Positions 53,326-59,455 of a stretch of DNA of 59,455 nt are shown here, piece after piece (the stretch's first letter is position 1; each line of letters starts with the position of its first letter). Source of the stretch: Cladosporium sp. IMV 00045 (lineage: Eukaryota > Ascomycota > Dothideomycetes > Cladosporiales > Cladosporiaceae); assembly GCA_001931905.2 (NCBI GenBank), contig MSJI02000538.1:1-59455 (forward strand), given 5' to 3'. The notes below the pieces were generated by a model that saw only the letters and a list, made by a program, of their open reading frames with translations, was not told where the DNA came from and did not search any database. The position numbers were made by a program, and so were the translations under genes.

Positions 53326-54931
53326 ATGCCGGAAATGGCCCAGCGCGGCGAGTCGCTCCCCTCAAGCAGCATGCGGCGCTCGTCCGTCGCCATCGTCGAC
53401 GACGACCAAGACCAGCAACACAACACCGACCCGGCCGAGCAGCGCGATCCGCACATCCCCGGCTCGATCCCCCCATGGGTGCACGTCTCGTCCGACGAGA
53501 GCGACACACTCATCCCACCGCCTGCGCGACCTAACACGCGACACTACCGCCCGCCACCGTCACACTACAAGCCCGGGCGCAAATGGGACCACATTCGATC
53601 CGCCGAGCCGCCGCTGATGAGCGCGCCCATAGCCGACCACCAGACGCGCTGGATCCCCTTCATGCAGAGCGGGCCTCACCCGCCCTGGCACGAGCAGGGA
53701 GCGAGGCTGATGAGCCCGCAGTGGATGGAGGATAATGTGCCCATCACTGTCCGGGGCTGGGAAGAGGAGGACGAGGCGCTGGCGGACAAGCAGGAGGAAT
53801 TGAAGGGTTTCTGGTTGCTGAGCCCGGAGAAACGAGAGAGGACTGTACGGCTTTTCTGGGTAAGTCACAATCCACCCACCCAAGCCTTTCTTTGCCTATA
53901 CTTGCTTGGGTTCCCTTTCTGCACGCATTCGCCGCCAGCAGATCGGCATTCGGCGGCTCTTGGGCGGTGGCCGTGCTTTCCGACTGCTGCTGTTCAAGCG
54001 TTCTTCAAGATCCGCGTTCGAAGTGGAGCAACTTGGCGCACAAGGAGTATATTCGCTTCTTGACTGGATAGCATCATCGATCTAGCAGCTTTAGCTCACA
54101 TGGGAGAGCGCCAGACTGAAGTTCACTTCATGTCAAAGCATTCTGTGCGGTATCTGGAGGTACTGTGTTCGATCCACAGAAGCTGCATCGATGTTATCCT
54201 TTTGTCTTTTTGGTTGATGTTGTCACCAATGGGCGATCGCCTCATCTGTTTTTGCATTACTTGCTATATGCATTTTTCCGTGTCGCACATGATGTTGACC
54301 AGGAAGCACTTTTGAACTGACCCATATCACAGAGATTACTGCTGAAGAACCCATTCATCCCATTAATCTTCCGAATTATTGTCTTGGCGTTCTCTGGTGC
54401 CTCACTAGGACTCTCAGCAACATTATACGAAAACATCCACCGGGTCAACACCGACGACGACATCGACAACCAATGCGCCCCTCGAGCGTCAACATACATG
54501 GCCATAGCAGTCGGCTCCGTCGCAATCCCCTACGTCCTCTACGTGACCTGGGACGAATACATGAGCAAACCGTACGTCCCTCCGTTCCAACTCCCTTCCC
54601 CACCGCCACTAACCTCATCCATCACAGCCTCGGCCTCCGCTCTGCCGTAGCGAAAACCTCCCTCCTCCTCTGCGACCTCTACTTCATCGTCTTCTCAGCC
54701 TCCAACCTCTCGCTCGCCTTCGACACCCTCTTCGACCGCCGCTGGGCCTGCTACGACGACCTCTACACGCCCGTCGGCACGGATCGAATCCTCATCCCGG
54801 CCACGTGCCCCGACAATCCGGGAATTTGCTACAAGCAGAAAGCCTTGGGCGCGGTGTTGATGATCAGTTTGGTGGCATGGCTGACGACCTTTAGTATATC
54901 CGTGATGAGAGTCGTGGAGAAGCTGAGGTAG
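53326..54931 (+). CDS. SRF1: SRF1-like membrane protein (regulator of phospholipase D)
   Basis: Exons 53326-53859, 54333-54571, 54628-54931; phases match, 358 residues. The first exon encodes a cytosolic, Pro/Asp-rich N-terminus (MPEMAQRGESLPSSSMRRSS; PPWVHVSSDESDTLIPPP) ending PEKRERTVRLFW. The next begins RLLLKNPFIPLIFRIIVLAF, the membrane-entry block by which I identify it as an Srf1 homologue. Further membrane segments: TYMAIAVGSVAIPYVLYVTW, TSLLLCDLYFIVFSASNLSL and ALGAVLMISLVAWLTTFSIS, with a C-rich loop (RRWACYDDLY, ATCPDNPGICY). In yeast Srf1 regulates phospholipase D Spo14 in lipid handling. Intron 1 (53860-54332, 473 nt) is about eight times normal length and contains a complete tRNA-Phe gene on the same strand. 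Intron 2 is 56 nt. Confidence 0.82.
54085..54187 (+). tRNA. tRNA-Phe (GAA) with a 30-nt intron, nested in an SRF1 intron
   Basis: Acceptor stem GCAGCTT/AAGCTGC (7 pairs, discriminator A54187). The D arm includes the A box TTAGCTCACATGGGAG. Anticodon stem CCAGA/TCTGG with loop CTGAAGA. Intron 54122-54151 sits at the canonical place, one base 3' of the anticodon, and its first bases TTC can pair with the GAA anticodon. The T arm CTGTG-TTCGATC-CACAG carries the B box. The spliced tRNA is 73 nt. Pol III terminators TTTT (54200-54203) and TTTTT (54207-54211) follow. CCA is not encoded, as expected in a eukaryote. Confidence 0.96.
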
Positions 54932-56157
54932 CGTTTTGGCTTCTCTTCACGGTTGGTCTTTGTTTTGTTCTCTTCTGTTTTCTTTCTTTGCTTTTTGGGA
55001 TTGGATACACAAAATTGCATTGCGCTGGCGTTTTTGCCTTTTGGGTTGATGGGATGGGAAAAACGGAATCACTGAAGTGATAACTTGCATATCTGGGATT
55101 TTTTCTTTGGGTGGACGGAATGAATTGATGATACCCTGCTTGAGACCGATCTTTGACAGAGAAAGGGATCTGGCGCTTTTTCCTTTTCATACTGTCTTTT
55201 TCTGCTTCTTTTTTTTTTGTTCCTTTTCTGAATCGCTTGGGTTTTCTTGGACAGACTTTGTGGCATTACAGCCAATTTTGGCAGCTGTCTTTTGTATATA
55301 TATATTTGTCCTTTTTCGGATGTAGAATAGTTGGAAATTAAATATTACTACCTTTTGATCATTACAGTAGAGAACGAAACCTTTCACCATCGGATGCCAT
55401 CATGATTGACGTGATGACCAGGTGACAGCAATCGTACTGCATTCCGTGAGTAATGCCTATGCTGGTGGCGAACGTGCAGCAGCGATGCGGTGTCGCTGAG
55501 AAGAAAAATCGATCAAGAATCATCAGGGCATGTCGCAGGATCGAGGCGATTCAACAGAATTCACACAAAATTCTTTGATAATAATTGAGTAAGGGTCTGC
55601 CAGGGTGTCAGAAGGCAAACCGGAGTGACGACTTGGCGGACCAATCGCGGGAGGAAGGGGAAGAGAGTGAGGTAAGGTATTGACCAGAGCAGTAAGGCAG
55701 CAAACAAAAACCAAGAAACGCATATTATCGAAACTTCGCTGCGTTTCGAGAAATAGAAGAAGAGAGAAGAAGTTCGACAGCCCTCAGCCCTTCCGCCTGC
55801 CAGCAGAGCCTCAGAAACTTACCTCACTAGTGCCTCTCACCCAGAAGGGAAGAGTAAAGCCCAAAGAGAGGACTTAGCGCCAGAGCCCACATCTCTGCCG
55901 TCACTCACCCACCCCACCACCACCAGCCCAGTGCACCATCCACCGCCCGCCGCTGCTGCTCTTCGCTATTGCACAAAAGTTTTGACCACCTCTCTCACTA
56001 CCACTCACACCTCACTACCACCACCACCCGCCCTACGCATTTACTCACCACCACCACCCACCCTTCAATTATACCCCGGCGCCATCTGCAAGGCACCACC
56101 TCGACAACTTCCCCTTGCGCGCATCTTTGGATTTTTCTTCGCAACCTAATCTAGAAA
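54932..56157. other. Gap upstream of HSP88
   Basis: 3' end of the SRF1-like gene, T-rich sequence near 55200-55320, the heat-shock-element cluster at 55730-55752, and a C/A-rich leader (about 55905-56090) before the HSP88 start. No other gene supported. Confidence 0.55.
55730..55752. promoter_or_regulatory. Heat-shock element cluster upstream of HSP88
   Basis: GAAacTTC (55730-55737) and TTCgaGAA (55745-55752) lie on the same 5-bp grid, with one non-matching unit between them and a further partial unit after. This is a gapped HSF1 binding array about 405-430 bp upstream of the start of a heat-shock gene. Confidence 0.6.
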
Positions 56158-58569
56158 ATGTCGGTCGTTGGTCTGGACTTTGGCACACAAAATGCGGTGA
56201 TCGTAAGTCACTCACTTGGAAGAAGAAGAGGAGGATATATGCAAGAACAACACACTGACGCTCTTATCAACAGGCTGTCGCCCGAAACAAGGGTGTCGAC
56301 GTCGTCACCAACGAGGTTTCCAACCGCGCTACACCGTAAGTCATGATCTTCCTGCACCTTTGTCGATCAGGTACAATTCCCAGATGCTAACATCTTCCTC
56401 CCTTCGACAGTTCCCTTGTCGGCTTCGGTCCCAAGTGCAGATTCCTCGGTGAGGCCGCAAAGTCCCTCGAGGTCTCCAACCTCAAGAACACCGTCGGCTC
56501 ACTGTCGCGCCTCGCCGGCCGCTCATTAAACGATCCCGATGTCGAGGCTGAGAAGGAGTTCCTCTCGGTCCCTCTGATCGAGAAGGATGGCCAGATTGGC
56601 GCGCGCGTCAAGTTCCAGGGCAAGGACACCGAGTTCACCGCGACCCAGCTTATCGCCATGTTCCTCGTCAAGGTCAAGCAGACCGCTTCCGCCGAGCTGA
56701 GACTGCCCGTCAACGACCTGGTGCTGTCTTGCCCCGCCTGGTACACCGATGCGCAGAGGAGGTGCATCCTCGACGCCGCCGACGTAGCCGGCGTCAAGGT
56801 CCTGCGCCTCATCAACGAGACCACCGCTACCGCCCTTGGCTGGGGTATCACCAAGCTCGACCTCCCCAGCGCTGAGGAGAAGCCCAGGAGAGTCGCCTTC
56901 ATCGACGTCGGCCACAGCAACTACACCGCCTCCATTGCCGAGTTCAAGAAGGGCGAGCTCAAGATCGTCGGCACCGCCTCCGACAGGCACTTCGGTGGCC
57001 GCAACTTCGACAAGGCCATCATGGACCACTTCCGCAAGATCTGGCAGGACAAGCACAAGATCGACATCTACTCCAACGACAAGGCCCGCGTCCGTGTCGC
57101 TGCCGCCGTCGAGAAGCTGAAGAAGGTCCTTTCCGCCAACGCCGGCGCCCCGATCAACGTCGAGATGGTCATGAACGACATCGACGTCAGCGGATTCATG
57201 AAGCGCGAGGAGCTCGAGGAGCTTGTCGCTCCTCTCCTCGTCAAGGCCACCTCTCCCATTGAGCAGGCCCTTGCCGACGCCAAGCTGAAGCCCGAGGACA
57301 TTGACTCCGTCGAGCTCGTTGGTGGCGCTTCTCGTGTCCCCGCCCTCAAGAAGGCCATTGGCGACTTCTTCAACGGCAAGACCCTCTCTTACACCCTCAA
57401 CGCCGACGAGGCCATTGCCCGTGGCTGCGCTTTCTGCTGCGCCATCCTGTCGCCCGTTTTCCGCGTCCGTGACTTCAGCATCCAGGACATCGTTCACCAC
57501 CCCATCGAGTTCACCTGGGAGAAATCCCCCGAGATCCCTGACGAGGACACGTCTCTCACCGTCTTCAACAAGGGCAACGCTCTGCCCTCCACCAAGATCC
57601 TGACTTTCTACCGCAAGCAGCCCTTCGACCTCGAGGCCAAGTACGCCAAGCCCGATTCCCTCCCGGGCAAGACCAACCCCTGGATTGGCCGCTTCAGCGT
57701 CAAGAACGTCAAGCCTGACGCCAAGGACGACTTCATGATCTGCAAGCTCAAGGCCCGCCTCAACCTCCACGGTGTGCTCAACATCGAGCAGGGCTACTAC
57801 GTCGAGGACAAGGAGATCGAGGAGCCCATCCCCGACGAGAAGGGCGAGGCCATGGAGACCGACGACAAGGCCCCCAAGACCCGCAAGGTCAAGAAGCAGG
57901 TGCGCATGGGCGACCTGCCCATCTCCGCCGGCACCGCTTCGCTCAGCAACGAGCTGCGCGAGCAGTACTTCGAGCACGAGGGCAGCATGCAGAGCGAGGA
58001 CAAGCTCGTCGCCGAGACCGAGGACAAGAAGAACGAGCTCGAGGGCGACATCTACGCCATCCGCAACAAGGTCGACGAGCCCTACGAGTCCAACGGCTAC
58101 GCCGAGTTCTGCAGCGACGAGGAGAAGGAGAAGATCAAGGCCAAGTGCGAGGCCCTCGAGGTAAGTCTACTTGAAATCCGCCCAACCTTACCTACAAACA
58201 AGCACAGCATGTACTAACCCCATCTCACAGGACTGGCTCTACGAAGACGGCGAGGACGCCACCAAGGCGCAATACGTCGCCAAGCACGAGGAGCTGCGCG
58301 CCACCGCCGCCGCGGTGATCCAGCGCTTCAACGAGCGCCGCCAGGCGGAGGAGGACGAGCGTCGCGCGAAGGCCGAGGCCGAAGCGGCCAAGAAGCGCGA
58401 GGAGGAGGAGGCCAAGAAGCAGGCCGACGCCGAGGCTCGCGCCGCCGCCGAGGCCGCGAAGAAGATGGCCGACCAGCGCGCCGCGCAAGAGGCTGCGAAT
58501 GGCGGCAAGCAGGACGAGGAGATGAAGGACGCCGCTGAGGGTGAGGGCGAGCAGAAGCAGGAGTCTTAA
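56158..58569 (+). CDS. SSE1: Hsp88/Sse1, HSP110-type chaperone
   Basis: Cytosolic HSP110 that acts as nucleotide-exchange factor for Hsp70 and holds unfolded proteins. Exons 56158-56202, 56274-56335, 56411-58160, 58231-58569; phases match, 731 residues. The ATPase domain (~1-385) shows MSVVGLDFGTQNAVIAVARN, LINETTATALGWGITKLDLP, VAFIDVGHSNYTASIAEFKK and ELVGGASRVPALKKAIGDFF. NEVSNRATPS and a Ser/Asn-rich loop in place of Hsp70's canonical residues are HSP110 features. A beta-sandwich with an acidic insertion (EIEEPIPDEKGEAMETDDKA) follows, then a helical bundle (EDWLYEDGEDATKAQYVAKH) and a Lys/Glu/Ala-rich tail without EEVD. The long opposite-strand frame over this gene is a known codon-bias artefact of Hsp70 genes. 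Confidence 0.96.
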
Positions 58570-59455
58570 GTCTTCTTGAGGGGATTTGGGGCATGATTTT
58601 GGCATGAATTGCAAAACAAAAAGTATAAACGGGGGCATGGGTTTGACGGTTTTCCTTTCTCATGAAATGAATCTTTTTTTTTTCTTGTTGAATGAAAGGA
58701 TTTTCTTGAAATGCATAGCGGAATGAGATTTTTATGTTGTATGTGAAAGGCTATACGAATCATCATTCCTCTTGCTCCTTCTTCCTTTCTCCTCTGCTAG
58801 CAGTCCTCTTCTTCTTGGTCCTTTCGATCTTTCGTAAGGACGGGCGGAATGATTCTATGTAATCTGCCCTTGCACTCTCTCACGCTTTCCACGAACAATA
58901 AATTGCATCGAGACTAATGATGATCAAGTTTGCCGTTAATATTGCTACCTAGGTACTACATGTATACCATACATCGAAGCCCATGCCCGGCCTCTCCATC
59001 CCCCTTTCTTTTCCTTCTTGTCCCCCTCTTGAAAAGTCCCTCCGGCACAGACCGAGGGGAAAACAACCATTCACAACTCTGCAGTGTCGTGTATGCCTAG
59101 ACGGACGACATACGGAGCTGCATCAATTCGACAGGCCTGACGTGGACTGGCGCTAGTCTTGGGGCCGCATTCTTGACGGCCGGCGTGGAACGGCGCGAGG
59201 AGCCGGGCGGAATTGCCGCTGCGTTGCTTGCGAGGGCTTGAGAATGGAAATCCCGAGATCGATCGCGGTGGGAGAGCGACGGGGAGTGCTGTCGGAGTGA
59301 GGCATGAGGTGATGTCCGGGGTTGGGGCGAGGGGTGATTGAGTAGCTACTACATGTACATGTGCACGATTGAGATCATGAAGCCATGGCACAGCTCGGTG
59401 TTCTTTCGTGTTTTGAAAGTGAGAATGGAGAGGTACGGTCGTGTGTGTGTGTGTT
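58570..59455. other. HSP88 3' flank to the window end
   Basis: T-rich 3' region followed by sequence without supported genes. A (GT)7 microsatellite lies at 59441-59454, at the window edge. Confidence 0.55.

Noticed and set aside
56526..57977. A 483-codon open frame opposite HSP88
   Set aside because: Long antisense frames over Hsp70-family genes are a known effect of their codon use. The frame is Val/Leu/Gly/Asp-rich with no domain, and the sense gene is certain.
1..59455. Transposons, CRISPR arrays, viral genes or a secondary-metabolite cluster
   Set aside because: No transposase, reverse transcriptase, integrase, viral or synthase motifs were seen in any frame, and no long terminal or inverted repeats were noticed by eye.

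Overview
The window is nuclear DNA of a filamentous ascomycete (Pezizomycotina; a Dothideomycete is my best guess, from protein flavour only). The evidence is short GT-AG introns of about 50-100 nt with CTAAC/CTGAC branch sites, monocistronic genes on both strands, long 3' gaps, and fungal families throughout: myosin-type chitin synthase, deuterolysin, END3, EMW1, Sse1-type Hsp88 and a GYF protein. I rebuilt 24 protein genes by joining exons in phase, plus one intron-containing tRNA-Phe. I see no transposon, CRISPR array, virus, rRNA or polyketide/peptide synthetase cluster.

Layout. 1-1833: 3' part of a class V/VII chitin synthase. 2867-12857 is rich in secretory-pathway enzymes: an M35 deuterolysin, a GH3 beta-glucosidase, a broken GT17 glycosyltransferase and a class II haem peroxidase, separated by long gaps. 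13776-24527: a RING-H2 ubiquitin ligase, a cyclin-like protein, a His-rich small protein and the NMD factor UPF2. 26297-33379: a Ser/Ala-rich GPI-type surface protein, the TPR protein EMW1, a dual-specificity-phosphatase-like protein and the endocytic EH protein END3. 33718-39639: an SLC26/SulP anion transporter with STAS domain, a frameshifted cupin gene, and peroxisomal 3-ketoacyl-CoA thiolase. 40224-50155: a large GYF-domain protein, a Met/Gly-rich protein, and RPL12 divergent from SEC62. 51918-58569: a small cysteine-rich secreted protein, an SRF1-like membrane protein whose oversized intron contains the tRNA-Phe gene, and HSP88/SSE1 with an upstream heat-shock-element cluster.

Functional themes: secretion and wall biology (chitin synthase, SEC62, EMW1, END3, GPI protein, secreted hydrolases and peroxidase), mRNA and translation control (UPF2, GYF protein, RPL12, tRNA-Phe), and protein quality control (RING ligase, Hsp88). 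The genes are not arranged as one pathway.

I found no clearly undescribed multi-gene system. The best leads are the tRNA gene nested in a protein-gene intron, a GT17 gene with one in-frame stop and a changed DxD motif, a 42-residue tandem duplication in Sec62, paired hairpins in RPL12 intron 1, short direct-repeat arrays in two promoters or gaps, a GC-AG intron in the deuterolysin gene, and a homopolymer frameshift in a cupin gene. All family names come from reading motifs in the translated sequence; no database search was run.
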